In this document: positions 23,697 through 32,681 of the stretch, one piece after another
Position numbering within the stretch: the stretch's first letter is position 1
Layout: each line of letters starts with the position of its first letter
Assembly (NCBI GenBank): GCA_050948665.1
Contig: JBMNEH010000001.1
Location: forward strand, 2,294,001 to 2,358,000
DNA length: 64,000 bases
Direction of reading: 5' to 3'
Source: JBMNEH01 sp050948665
GTDB taxonomy: Bacteria; Bacillota; Clostridia; Christensenellales; UMGS416
Translations under genes and position numbers: made by a program
Notes under the pieces: generated by a model
Database searches by the model: none
What the model saw: the letters and a program-made list of their open reading frames with translations, nothing else
What the model was told of the DNA's origin: nothing

Positions 23697-26579
23697 CTAA
23701 TCCATGAAATCCTGTGCTTTGGGCGTGGAATCCGATATAAAGATCGGGTCCGCGGGTACAAATGCGCGTTCATAGTGGTAATACAGGTGATCATAAACAA
23801 ACTCGGTCACATACGGCAGCGGCGCCGGCTGCAGCCCTTGTTCCTTCGCAGCCTGTATCACATTGGGGAGAGGAAATTGAGCGTCGACATAGAGCATGTA
23901 GGGAAATTCAGAGTTACCGTTGTAGTATTCATCAAAATACTTTTCATACCCACAGTACTTGTTGCGCAGGTGTCTGAAATAAATGGGGATCACCATATGC
24001 TCACCGGGCTGGAGCACCGGGATGTAAACGCACCGCGGCTCATAAACATCATGGCCGTTCCCGGTTTTGACACAGATGATCCCTTCCCGGGTCGGCCGCG
24101 TTTTAGAGTAATTGCAGACAAACACTTTTATATACGCGGGTTCATAGAGTCTGCTCGAATCCAGACGCAGGAAAGTAGCCTTGAGGGGGTTCTGGTTTTG
24201 CTCGAGGATGGCTCTTTCCAATTCCGCGGTCAATCTCTCCGCCAGTTCTTTGCGCACCTTTTCGTTGATCTCCTGCGCAATGGCGCTGTCCGCCGGAACG
24301 CCCGCAGCCTGCAGCGCCTCGTCGACTGCCACCTTCACAACGTAGTCGATCCCGCTTTCCGCCAGTTGGTCGATGTTGGGCAGCGTAGGCGGTAAACCCA
24401 GGGACATAAGACCATAATCGATGGCATAGGCCGCCGCCGCCTTAAGGTATCCGCGGGCTGTATCCCCGATGAACGGAATGTAATCAACAAGGGACACTAC
24501 AGATGCCTTGGCATTGGCGTAGGCATTGGACACACCCTCGTAGATGGCTTTGAGCAAACCAAAGAATTCGCCCCAGAATCCGGGTTCGCTCTTGATATAA
24601 TGGATAACCGAACCGACCGGTAACCGTTCGTCCAGCAATGCCTGATACTCTTCTTCTGTCATCTTAGCTTTCGTCAGCGCGGTTTTATAGTTAGGTATCC
24701 GATATCCGTCCGTGTCTCTGACTGAGAATGTCATCTCCGTCGCTTCGATGCGGCGGGCAACCTCAAAATATTCGTCATAATCGTCCGGCTGCCATTCGAC
24801 GGGGGTATAGCTCCAAAACTGCACGTAAGGCGCATCCGATCTGACGATCACTTTTTTTACTTCGTTCTTGGCTGCAGACGTGACCCGAAAGGCGATCGTG
24901 AGCGTCTCGGAAGGATAGGGACGGAGTATGGAGGGGTTTTCAGCATCCGGCACGTAGAATATGCCGCGGACATAGTAATAGATGCCTCCCATAGCCTCCA
25001 GTTCCTGCTCAGAAGGAACAAATTGTTTATACTCTATGCCATGGAACCAGGGTGTTATATACGCATAATTACCCGAAGAATCGAAAATATCCGGCGCTAC
25101 ATCCATATAACTGTACACAAGTCCTTCTGGCTGCACAAACCCCAGGGTAACCGCATTAGTATATGGGGATGTGGCAACCTGCAATTCTACGCGCACGGCT
25201 TTTTGGATGATATCCGAGGCCTCCTGCGATTTGATTCCCTTAAAGAGCACCCTGTCGGAAACTTTGGACAGGTCGGCGTTATAAACATCGGGAGTTATGG
25301 GCTTCCATGTACTTTCATAAGTTTTATATGGAACAGGCATCGACATATGGATCCTGATCGGAGAGCTTTCCGCATAAGAGACAGACTGCAGATTGCTGAT
25401 AATATCCGGCATGCCGTAAGAAAAGGAAAGCCCGCGGCCAGGATCGCCGATACAGTTTCCGTCCTCATCCAGCGCCACCACGCGCAAATAGAGTTCATAT
25501 ACGCTCTGCCTGGGTAAAAACCGTATGCCCGCAGCACGCTCGCCATCGGGTTTCGCAAACTCCTCACAGAGCATCTTGAGGTCGACCGAAAATTCTCCCC
25601 CCGTCTTTTCCAACTCCCCGCCAGCGAGGATACCGTTTTCCTGACCAAAACTTGCCTGCGTTCCCACAAAAGGAACTCTGGACAATTGCCATATCAGTTT
25701 CGCCGCGTTTTCCGCATGGTTTTCGGCATGGAACCACACCGGAAGCCCGGATTCGCTGCTAATCCGCAGGCCGGGTATATTGACATACTGTACCTGGGGG
25801 TCCACATAATTTTCTACGAGCGGCGGCAATGTCACAGGCGCGGAAACAAGGACGAATTCAAACGTGTCCGCAATCAGGTATTCCTTGTCGTTCACCATAG
25901 CGGCAACGCGAAGGATACAATGCTTTGACGGGGTGTCCGGAAACGTCAGCGTATAACTCTCACCGGAAAGTCCTTCTTTGAGCACATCAAAGCTTTTTCC
26001 TTTATCGGTGCTCAGAAGAACAGAAAATGTAGCCTCTCTCTCGGCTGTATACTTCCATGCGAGGGTAAACTTTTCGCAGGTAAATTGGGGAATTTCCACC
26101 CCGGGGTCGACGATGAACAATTCCGGCAGTATGTCCGGCAGTGTAATATCGGATGGATCGATCCCCGGCATGAGGCCTCCTATGATAAGATCCGACGGCA
26201 TCGGCGTTGGCGTCGGCACAGGGGTAGGCGTCGCAGTCGGCGGGATACTCGGCGAGGGGTACTCATTGGCAAGGTCCTGGGGACGCGGAGCACCCGGCCG
26301 ACTGCCCAGATTGGATATCCTCAGCGTGACTTTGACATCCAGTACTGGATATGCCGGGTCATTTTCGTGGTTGTAGGCACCGTATCGTTCTTGCGCGTTC
26401 ATCTCGTTTTCGGATGATATTTCGGCATTCAGCTCAGTTTCGAAGGGTGCCTTCGGAATTTCTGTTGGTGTTTCTTTCGATTTAAAAACCACAAAAATGA
26501 CTGCCCCCGCTAAAAAAACAAGCAATAACAAAATGCAGAGCAACACAATGAACCCGCGTTTTTTATAATTTTTATTCAC
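23697..26579 (-). CDS. Large membrane-anchored surface protein with Pro/Thr stalk
   Basis: A 960-residue protein with a short basic cytoplasmic N-terminus (MNKNYKKRGF), one membrane helix (about residues 10-32), and an extracellular remainder. A Pro/Thr-rich linker (PTATPTPVPTPTPMP) lies near residues 115-130. Several beta-rich segments follow, with fibronectin-III-like phrasing (FTLAWKYTAEREATFSVLLS), then an Ala-rich helical region (about 690-800) and a final beta domain. No catalytic motif is recognised. Start GTG 26579 (AGGGGCGG upstream) is preferred over ATG 26618, which has no ribosome-binding site and sits in an inverted repeat. The gene is more AT-rich than its neighbours, so horizontal origin is possible. 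Confidence 0.72.
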   Translation of the reverse strand: MNKNYKKRGFIVLLCILLLLVFLAGAVIFVVFKSKETPTEIPKAPFETELNAEISSENEMNAQERYGAYNHENDPAYPVLDVKVTLRISNLGSRPGAPRPQDLANEYPSPSIPPTATPTPVPTPTPMPSDLIIGGLMPGIDPSDITLPDILPELFIVDPGVEIPQFTCEKFTLAWKYTAEREATFSVLLSTDKGKSFDVLKEGLSGESYTLTFPDTPSKHCILRVAAMVNDKEYLIADTFEFVLVSAPVTLPPLVENYVDPQVQYVNIPGLRISSESGLPVWFHAENHAENAAKLIWQLSRVPFVGTQASFGQENGILAGGELEKTGGEFSVDLKMLCEEFAKPDGERAAGIRFLPRQSVYELYLRVVALDEDGNCIGDPGRGLSFSYGMPDIISNLQSVSYAESSPIRIHMSMPVPYKTYESTWKPITPDVYNADLSKVSDRVLFKGIKSQEASDIIQKAVRVELQVATSPYTNAVTLGFVQPEGLVYSYMDVAPDIFDSSGNYAYITPWFHGIEYKQFVPSEQELEAMGGIYYYVRGIFYVPDAENPSILRPYPSETLTIAFRVTSAAKNEVKKVIVRSDAPYVQFWSYTPVEWQPDDYDEYFEVARRIEATEMTFSVRDTDGYRIPNYKTALTKAKMTEEEYQALLDERLPVGSVIHYIKSEPGFWGEFFGLLKAIYEGVSNAYANAKASVVSLVDYIPFIGDTARGYLKAAAAYAIDYGLMSLGLPPTLPNIDQLAESGIDYVVKVAVDEALQAAGVPADSAIAQEINEKVRKELAERLTAELERAILEQNQNPLKATFLRLDSSRLYEPAYIKVFVCNYSKTRPTREGIICVKTGNGHDVYEPRCVYIPVLQPGEHMVIPIYFRHLRNKYCGYEKYFDEYYNGNSEFPYMLYVDAQFPLPNVIQAAKEQGLQPAPLPYVTEFVYDHLYYHYERAFVPADPIFISDSTPKAQDFMD

Positions 26580-26606
26580 TCTCGTTCCGCCCCTTTCTTT
26601 TTCATA

Positions 26607-26624
26607 TGCAGCATTCATGCTGCA
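26607..26624. repeat. 8-bp-arm inverted repeat before the surface-protein start
   Basis: TGCAGCAT-TC-ATGCTGCA is a perfect palindrome 28 bases upstream of the chosen GTG. It could be an operator or a 5' leader hairpin. Confidence 0.6.
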
Positions 26625-27243
26625 GTCAATCTCATTTCGGATACGCGCCGGTACATTTTCTGTATCTCGATCGCCCAGATTATGAACCTTGAAAAGAATG
26701 ATGACCTATATCGGCAGCTGTATTCTTTCAGACACGATCAGCCGCCGCGCTTCATCATTATCTTTTTTGACACATTTCTCCGTTCGCATTCGGAAACTCG
26801 GCGTTATCGGTGGCGTTCATAGCGTTTTTAGGCCCACAAAACAGCCCAGACCAGACAATCTCTTTAATCTCGGCAACAATCCAATATCCCATGTTCTTGT
26901 TTTACATATACTGTTCCTTGCTGGCGCAATACATTAGATTTACTGATCCTGGGTCTATCAGAGTGGATGACACGAAAGAATGACGTTTATTTTTCTGCAT
27001 TATACTCCCGTTTATTACAGCAGTCAACAGCCGGAAAAAGGGAAATTTTGCTTTTAAATGCGATATCGGCAGACGGATACACCCAAAAATCCATGCGAAT
27101 AACAGAGACGGGAGCCAGTCCCGTCTAGCCCGGCGCGTGCCTTTGCAAAAAAGGTTCAACGAAAGCAACCGCTCCGATGGTACGGTTTTTTGTCTGCCAA
27201 GACTATCTTTCGTATGGACGAAGGTTACCGGAAAAGGCTGAAC

Positions 27244-27292
27244 AAAGGGCTGCTTGTCCCGCCGTGTTTTGCGGCGGAGCAAGCAGCCCTTT
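27244..27292 (-). terminator. Long hairpin at the 3' end of ftsH
   Basis: AAAGGGCTGCTTG pairs with CAAGCAGCCCTTT (13 bp), and inside it CCGCCG pairs with CGGCGG across a 2-base mismatch, giving a 49-base hairpin 34 bases after the ftsH stop. The T-run is short, so it may stabilise the 3' end as well as terminate. Confidence 0.6.
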
Positions 27293-27325
27293 GCCGGTTT
27301 ATTCAAGGATCATGCCGGTTCGGCT

Positions 27326-29380
27326 TTATGCGGAGGTGGAATCTTCCAGAAGCCGCATAAACTCCTGCCCGGTGATGTTTTCTTTTTCCAGCAGATACGC
27401 GGATATCGTGTCCAGCGCGGCGCGGTTGGAGGCTAACAGGTCGTTGGCGTCCTGCTGACACTGCGCCAGTATGATCCGCACCTCATCATCGATCAGGGCC
27501 CCGGTCTGTTCCGAGTGGTTGGCGACGTTACGGCCGTCCAGATACTGATTCTGCGTGCTTTCCAGACCCATGGGGCCAAACTTATCGCTCATGCCGTATT
27601 GGGTCACCATGCCCCTGGCCATCCTGGTCGCCCGCTCAATGTCGTTCGCCGCGCCTGTGCTCACCTCTCCGAAGACAAGGGTCTCGGCGGCGCGTCCTCC
27701 CAGCAGGGACGTGATTTGCGCAAGGAGCTCCGACCTGGTCATCAGATAACGCTCTTCCTCCGGCATGTTCATGGTATAACCCAGACTTCCCATCGTCCGC
27801 GGAACGATGGTGATCTTCTGCACCGGCTGGCTGTTTTTCTGCAGAGCGCTTACCAGGGCGTGCCCAACCTCGTGATAGGCCACCATCCTGCGCTCCGTGG
27901 GATTCATCACGCGGTCCTTCTTTTCCTTGCCGGCGATCACGACCTCGACCGCCTCCATCAGGTCTCTCTGGGCGACCCTCTCGCGGCCTTCCTTTACAGC
28001 CAAAAGAGCCCCCTCATTGATCATGTTGGCAAGGTCGGCGCCGGTCGCGCCGCCGGTTGCCAGCGCGATATCGCGCAAATCGACATCGGTATCCAGCTTG
28101 ACCTTCGCGGCATGTACTTTCAGGATCGCCTCCCGTCCGAGGAGGTCGGGCTTGTCAACGATAATACGCCGGTCAAAACGCCCGGGGCGGAGCAGCGCCT
28201 TGTCCAGCACCTCGGGCCGGTTCGTGGCGGCCAAAACAACGATGCCTTTTCCGCTGTCAAAGCCGTCCATCTCAGCCAGAAGCTGATTTAAGGTTTGCTC
28301 CCTCTCATCATGGGACCCCAGTTGGTTGTCCCTGCTCTTGCCGATGGCGTCGATCTCGTCAATGAAAATGATGCAGGGAGCGTTTTTCTGGGCGTTTTCA
28401 AACAGATCGCGCACACGGGACGCGCCTACGCCGACAAACATCTCCACAAACTCGCTGCCGGATATGGAATAGAAGGGAACGCCCGCTTCTCCCGCGACCG
28501 CCTTTGCCAGAAGGGTCTTTCCCGTTCCGGGAGGCCCCACCAAAAGGGCGCCTTTGGGCTGCTTCGCGCCGATCGCGCGATATTTCTCCGGATTATGGAG
28601 AAAATCCACCATTTCCATCAGGCTTTCTTTAGCCTCGTCCTGCCCGGCCACATCATCAAAGGTGACGCCGGTGTTCTTTTCCAGGTTGTACTCCTTCGCC
28701 TTGCTTTTTCCCACGCCGAAGATGCCGCCCAACCCGCCGCCGGACGAATTTTTGCCCATCCGTTTCATGACATTGCGGATCAATAAGGAGTAGATCAGAT
28801 ACATAATGAGGGCGGGGATGACCCAGGTGGAAATAAAGCTGATAATGGGCGACGATTTGGTCTTGCTGACAACCTTGCTGAAAGAGACTTCATTCTTTGA
28901 AAGCCTGTTTACCAAATCGGGATCATCCACCCGAACCGCCGTGTAGCTGGTACCCAGCACCAGAGCCGGCGGCAGTTCTTCCTCCGGTACGGTCGGATAC
29001 AGGATCTCTTTGACCTCGGCAAAGTCCGCGTCCTTGTCTATCGTGACTTGGAGGGAATCTTCGCCAAGCAGGACCCGGTCCACACTCCCGCTTTCCACCA
29101 GCGAGATAAACTGACTGTACTCGATCACCTGAACCGATTTGCTCATCTTGTCCGCAAAAATTATGTTGATCAGGAATGTGATCAGAAATACGATCGCGAG
29201 GATAGTGAAAATATTCGGCCCTTTGGGCGCATTGGCCGCAGGACCGTCATTCCCTCCGGCAGCACCCCTGTAATTCCCGCCCGTACCGCCCGGGGACATC
29301 CGGTTTGGACTATGATCCCGGACATCGTCCGGTTCGACATCCGCCGTATTGTTCCTATTGACTTCGTTTTCAGGGCGCAT
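27326..29380 (-). CDS. ftsH: ATP-dependent zinc metalloprotease FtsH
   Basis: A 684-residue membrane AAA+ protease. It has an unusually long hydrophilic, Gly/Asn-rich N-terminus (about 50 residues) before the first membrane helix (about 57-76), an extracytoplasmic domain, a second helix (about 175-200), the AAA module with Walker A GPPGTGKT near residue 283 and second region of homology ATNRPEVLDKALLRPGRFDR, and the zinc site HEVGH (503-507). It degrades misassembled membrane proteins and short-lived regulators. The ATG at 29380 is preferred because AAGGAG lies 7 bases upstream; the ATG two codons earlier is too close to it. It ends in EDSTSA. Confidence 0.97.
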   Translation of the reverse strand: MRPENEVNRNNTADVEPDDVRDHSPNRMSPGGTGGNYRGAAGGNDGPAANAPKGPNIFTILAIVFLITFLINIIFADKMSKSVQVIEYSQFISLVESGSVDRVLLGEDSLQVTIDKDADFAEVKEILYPTVPEEELPPALVLGTSYTAVRVDDPDLVNRLSKNEVSFSKVVSKTKSSPIISFISTWVIPALIMYLIYSLLIRNVMKRMGKNSSGGGLGGIFGVGKSKAKEYNLEKNTGVTFDDVAGQDEAKESLMEMVDFLHNPEKYRAIGAKQPKGALLVGPPGTGKTLLAKAVAGEAGVPFYSISGSEFVEMFVGVGASRVRDLFENAQKNAPCIIFIDEIDAIGKSRDNQLGSHDEREQTLNQLLAEMDGFDSGKGIVVLAATNRPEVLDKALLRPGRFDRRIIVDKPDLLGREAILKVHAAKVKLDTDVDLRDIALATGGATGADLANMINEGALLAVKEGRERVAQRDLMEAVEVVIAGKEKKDRVMNPTERRMVAYHEVGHALVSALQKNSQPVQKITIVPRTMGSLGYTMNMPEEERYLMTRSELLAQITSLLGGRAAETLVFGEVSTGAANDIERATRMARGMVTQYGMSDKFGPMGLESTQNQYLDGRNVANHSEQTGALIDDEVRIILAQCQQDANDLLASNRAALDTISAYLLEKENITGQEFMRLLEDSTSA

Positions 29381-29825
29381 TGCCATTCTCCTTTCCGGTA
29401 CGACACAATAAAATGCCCGATATAAAATTTTCCGCCAAAGGATTTTTTCGCCGAAAAAAACCTTCCCTTAAGTATATCATGCCGCCGTCGTAAAAAACAA
29501 TCCTTTTTTTCAAAAAGCGGGATGAAACCGGAAACCGTCCGCGCGCGGAGGAGGGACGTATTATGGGAACAAAACCGGACGCGTATGCCTCTAACTCTCT
29601 AAAATAAAAAACCGAGAATATTGTGAGATATCGTCGCCTATCAGTTTCTCCCGCCGGACGGAAACCCCTCCCCGTTATACCGCGAAAAGGGCGCAGGAAT
29701 TTACGAATACTTCACAACCTGCCTCTATTTTTATGGTATGATGGAGATGTGCCGGGCAGGGGAGAAGGCTGCAGTTATTCCGAGCCCCGTGTCTGTTCCG
29801 GCGACATTGCCCGCAGGAGGAACGC
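29381..29825. other. Intergenic region between ftsH and the zinc-ribbon membrane gene
   Basis: Divergent spacer of 445 bases. It contains the likely ftsH promoter (29471-29500) and a TATGAT -10 element at 29737-29742 for the rightward gene, without a convincing -35. Small frames here are not supported. Confidence 0.5.
29471..29500 (-). promoter_or_regulatory. Probable promoter of ftsH
   Basis: TTGTTT-18-TATACT on the minus strand, giving a leader of about 85 bases. I see no CIRCE element. Confidence 0.5.
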
Positions 29826-30248
29826 ATGTCCTTTCGTGAGAGATTTTCCAGATTTATGGCAGGACGCTACGGCGGGGACGACTTTTCCCGGTTCCTGTCA
29901 CTGGCTCCTCTGGTATTTATACTGCCTGCCGTCTGTCTGACGGCAGTAGCCGACGGGATCCCTTCCATGCTGCTCTGGGCGACGGGGCTGGCGCTGCTGG
30001 TCTGGGGGACTCTGCGGATGTTCTCCAGGAATATCGAGGCACGCCGCCGGGAGAACGCGCGCTTTCTTTCCATAAGGGGGAAGGGCATGCGCTCCTACCG
30101 GCGCATGGTGGATAAGCTGAAGAATCTGGGGAAATACCGGTATTTGAAGTGCCCCCGCTGCAGGGCGGAGCTGCGGGTCCCCCGGCATAAGGGAAAAATC
30201 CGCATCACCTGCGCCAAGTGCGGGGACAAATTCCTCCGAAGAACATAA
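29826..30248 (+). CDS. Small membrane protein with C-terminal zinc ribbon
   Basis: A 140-residue protein with two membrane helices (about 24-45 and 48-66), a basic cytoplasmic segment, and a C-terminal zinc ribbon KCPRCRAELRVPRHKGKIRITCAKCG (cysteines spaced CX2C...CX2C, described here by positions about 108-134). Similar short proteins are common in Clostridia but uncharacterised. The ATG at 29826 follows GCAGGAGG. It is a single-gene unit with its own terminator. Confidence 0.78.
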   Translation: MSFRERFSRFMAGRYGGDDFSRFLSLAPLVFILPAVCLTAVADGIPSMLLWATGLALLVWGTLRMFSRNIEARRRENARFLSIRGKGMRSYRRMVDKLKNLGKYRYLKCPRCRAELRVPRHKGKIRITCAKCGDKFLRRT

Positions 30249-30252
30249 AAAC

Positions 30253-30282
30253 AGCCGTTCACCCGCGGGTGAATGGCTTTTT
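30253..30282 (+). terminator. Rho-independent terminator after zinc-ribbon gene
   Basis: An 11-bp stem (AGCCGTTCACC/GGTGAATGGCT, one G-T pair) with a tight CGCG loop and a run of T. Confidence 0.88.
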
Positions 30283-30694
30283 CATAGGAAAAATCTCGCA
30301 TTTCAGCCTGCCATCCAGGCGTTGACGCGAAAAATCAGTATGTGCAATTTTCATCCGCGCGGGAACGGATACAGCCGACCGTCGGACGCCGGCTTCGATC
30401 CGCCGTACCCGGCATCGCTTCTGTTGACCGGCTGATTGAGGGGAGTTCCCCGCCGGGGACGAAAAAAACAAAAAGAGCGTTCGGCGGAACGATGGGGATC
30501 GCGGACAATCTCGTCCGGTATCTGCCGCGGAAAAGCGCCGGCGGAGAAATATCAGGGTATTATGCGCGGTGAAAATTACCGTGACCCGCTGCGGAAAACC
30601 ATTGACCCGGCGGAATAACCCCAGACGAGCCCCTGCCGGGCAGGAATTTCCCCTTCCCTGCCGAAAAGTTACCCAGGCAAACAGGAGGCGGGAT
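30283..30694. other. Intergenic region before murI
   Basis: About 410 bases without a supported gene. The murI frame extends upstream to 30569 but lacks a ribosome-binding site there. A small GC hairpin (GTTCCCC/GGGGAC near 30445) lacks a T-run. No clear promoter was found. Confidence 0.45.
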
Positions 30695-31477
30695 ATGGCG
30701 GCGATCGGTTTTTTTGATTCCGGGATCGGGGGGCTGGCGGTGCTGGCCCGGGCGGCCCGACGGCTGCCCGGGGAAAATTTCCTGTTTTTGGGGGATAAAG
30801 TCCACGCCCCCTACGGAGGAAAGAGCCGGGAGGAGATCACCCGGCTGGCGGTCACGGCAGCCGACCGGCTGGCGGAGCGGGAATTAAAGGCGCTGGTGGT
30901 GGCCTGTAATACCGCTACCTCCGCCGCCATACAGACACTGCGGCAGAGGTATCCCTTTCCGGTCATCGGCATGGAACCGGCATTGAAGCCCGCCCTTTCC
31001 CGGGAGGACAACCGACGTATACTCGTACTGGCCACCCCCGCTACCCTGCGGCTGGATAAATTCCGGGCGCTGCTCCACCGTTATGAGGAGTACCAGGAGC
31101 GGGTCATTTCCCTCCCCTGCCCAAAGCTGTCCCTGTTGGTGGAGGACAAGGGGCCGGACAGCCCGGAAACAGAGGCCTACCTTCGGGAGTTGTGCGGGAA
31201 CATACCTCCCGGGAGCGTGGGAGGCGTGGTGCTGGGCTGCACCCATTATATCTTCCTGCGCGATACAGTGCGCCGCGTGCTGGGGGATGTGGAGCTGTAT
31301 GACGGGGTGGAGGGCACGGTGAACCAGTTGGCGCGGCAATGCGGCCTGACGATGGGAGGCGAGGTCCTGCCCTGGCAGCCGCGGACCGTCTTCCTCACAG
31401 AGGACAGCGCCGGGGAGCTGCCCCTCTTTCACAGGTTCATGGAAATGGCGTGGGAGGGGGATGCCCGTGATCCGTAA
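30695..31477 (+). CDS. murI: Glutamate racemase
   Basis: A 260-residue racemase supplying D-glutamate for peptidoglycan. The substrate motif FFDSGIGG is at residues 6-13. The two catalytic cysteines are C71 in VACNTATSAA and C182 in GCTHY. Start ATG 30695 follows AGGAGGCGG. The 3' end overlaps the GNAT gene by 17 bases, and DUF1653 follows, making a three-gene operon. Confidence 0.95.
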   Translation: MAAIGFFDSGIGGLAVLARAARRLPGENFLFLGDKVHAPYGGKSREEITRLAVTAADRLAERELKALVVACNTATSAAIQTLRQRYPFPVIGMEPALKPALSREDNRRILVLATPATLRLDKFRALLHRYEEYQERVISLPCPKLSLLVEDKGPDSPETEAYLRELCGNIPPGSVGGVVLGCTHYIFLRDTVRRVLGDVELYDGVEGTVNQLARQCGLTMGGEVLPWQPRTVFLTEDSAGELPLFHRFMEMAWEGDARDP

Positions 31478-32306
31478 GATACATCGGCTGAACAGGGGAC
31501 TGCTGGAGGCTTATCTCCGGGAAAACGAGGTCTCCCTCCTGCCGCTGGCGGGGAATTATTGGGCGGAAGGGCTGCGGCGAAGCCCCGGACGGATGCGGGC
31601 GGGACGCTATGTGCTGGCGCTCCGGGAGGGCCGGCCCGTCGGTGTGGCCGCCGAATTTAATGACGGGAACTGCATGGTCTTTACCCGGGAAGAGGAAGCC
31701 GCCCGGGAGCTGGCGGAATACGCGGAGAGATGGTATTTCCACAGCGTTTGGTGCTTCGGAATGACGGAGAAGGCGGCTGCCTGTTTCCCGGTCTATGCCG
31801 GGGACAGACAGATGGTCTGCCTCCCCCATGAGATGTGGGTCCGCCGGGAGATCCCCGCCTGGCAGCCGCCGGAGGGACTGGTCTTTTCCGACGCCCGGGA
31901 GCTGACACGGGACGGAAAGGCGGTCGCCTTTATGCAGAATATCCTTTGGGAGTGCTTCGAGCAGCGGGTCTCCCCGGATATGATCATCTCCCGGCTGAAG
32001 CAGCGGGAAGCCGACGAGCCCCACCTGCTCTGCATGGCCGGGAGACGATATGTCAGCCAGTGCCATATACAGGCGTGGGGAAAGACCGCCGCCCATATCG
32101 GCGGGGTAGCCACTCTGGCTTCCGCCCGGCACCGGGGTTACGGCCGGGCCGTGCTGGAGGAAATCTGCCGCTATATCGCCGGGAAGGGGAGGCTGCCCAC
32201 GCTGACGGTACGCAGGGATAATGACGAAGCCATGAAAATGTACGAAAACGCCGGCTTCCGCCGGCTGGAACCCGTATGGGTCTGGGAGGTGCGCTTTGGA
32301 GATTAA
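31461..32306 (+). CDS. GNAT-family N-acetyltransferase
   Basis: A 281-residue protein. The C-terminal third (about 180-280) is a GNAT domain with the acetyl-CoA loop in HIGGVATLASARHRGYGRA (R/Q-x-x-G-x-G/A form) and the final strand YENAGFRRLEPVWVWEV. The N-terminal 170 residues form a second, diverged acetyltransferase-like half, a common two-domain architecture. The acceptor is unknown. ATG 31461 lies in the end of murI with GGGAGGGGG upstream; it overlaps DUF1653 downstream by 11 bases. Confidence 0.85.
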   Translation: MPVIRKIHRLNRGLLEAYLRENEVSLLPLAGNYWAEGLRRSPGRMRAGRYVLALREGRPVGVAAEFNDGNCMVFTREEEAARELAEYAERWYFHSVWCFGMTEKAAACFPVYAGDRQMVCLPHEMWVRREIPAWQPPEGLVFSDARELTRDGKAVAFMQNILWECFEQRVSPDMIISRLKQREADEPHLLCMAGRRYVSQCHIQAWGKTAAHIGGVATLASARHRGYGRAVLEEICRYIAGKGRLPTLTVRRDNDEAMKMYENAGFRRLEPVWVWEVRFGD

Positions 32307-32511
32307 AAAGGGCCGCTACCGTCATTTCAAGGGGCGGGTATATGATGTGGTGGGTTCCGCCACAAACTCGGAAACGCTGGAGGAGGTCATCGTCTACCGG
32401 TCCGCGGAGGATGGCACCCTTTGGGTGCGCCCCGCCTCCATGTGGAACGAGACCGTCGCCCGAGACGGAAAACTGATGCCCCGCTTCACCCTGCTGGAGG
32501 AATCCGATTGA
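32296..32511 (+). CDS. DUF1653 protein
   Basis: A 71-residue protein consisting only of a DUF1653 domain: GRYRHFKGRVYDVVGSA, HSET-like NSETLEEVIVYR, LWVRPASMW and PRFTLLEE. Function is unknown. It starts at TTG 32296 with GGGAGGTG 6 bases upstream, inside the end of the GNAT gene, so translation is coupled. Confidence 0.9.
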   Translation: MEIKKGRYRHFKGRVYDVVGSATNSETLEEVIVYRSAEDGTLWVRPASMWNETVARDGKLMPRFTLLEESD

Positions 32512-32571
32512 AGCCCTCATGCCTCCGCGGAGGATTCCGATCCAGCCCGCCGAAATGGAAATTGCGGGAAA

Positions 32572-32598
32572 AGGCCGCCGGCAGGCGGCTTCTTTTTT
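32572..32598 (+). terminator. Rho-independent terminator of murI-GNAT-DUF1653
   Basis: An 8-bp stem around GCCGCC/GGCGGC with a GGCA loop, followed by TTCTTTTTT. Confidence 0.85.
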
Positions 32599-32628
32599 AG
32601 AGGGACGCCCACCCCGATATTGTACTCG

Positions 32629-32668
32629 AAAAGGCGGCTCCTCCTCCCGCAGGGGAAGGGGAGCCGCC
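32629..32668 (-). terminator. Rho-independent terminator of the GH2 gene
   Basis: On the minus strand GGCGGCTCC/GGAGCCGCC (9 bp) is followed by TTTT, 14 bases past the stop. Confidence 0.8.
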
Positions 32669-32681
32669 CGGCTTAAGGGTT

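Larger units (their letters stand above)
26580..27325. other. Gene-poor AT-rich gap between the surface protein and ftsH
   Basis: About 750 bases with no convincing gene. It holds an 8-2-8 inverted repeat TGCAGCAT/ATGCTGCA (26607-26624) just before the surface-protein start and the long hairpin behind ftsH (27244-27292). Open frames here (up to 134 codons) have no ribosome-binding site or family resemblance. A 44-codon minus-strand frame starting MGYWIVAEIKEIVW at 26892 is noted but unsupported. The base composition suggests a decayed or acquired segment. Confidence 0.55.

Noticed and set aside
26902..27306. A 134-codon minus-strand frame in the gap before ftsH
   Set aside because: There is no ribosome-binding site or family resemblance, and it overlaps the ftsH 3' hairpin.
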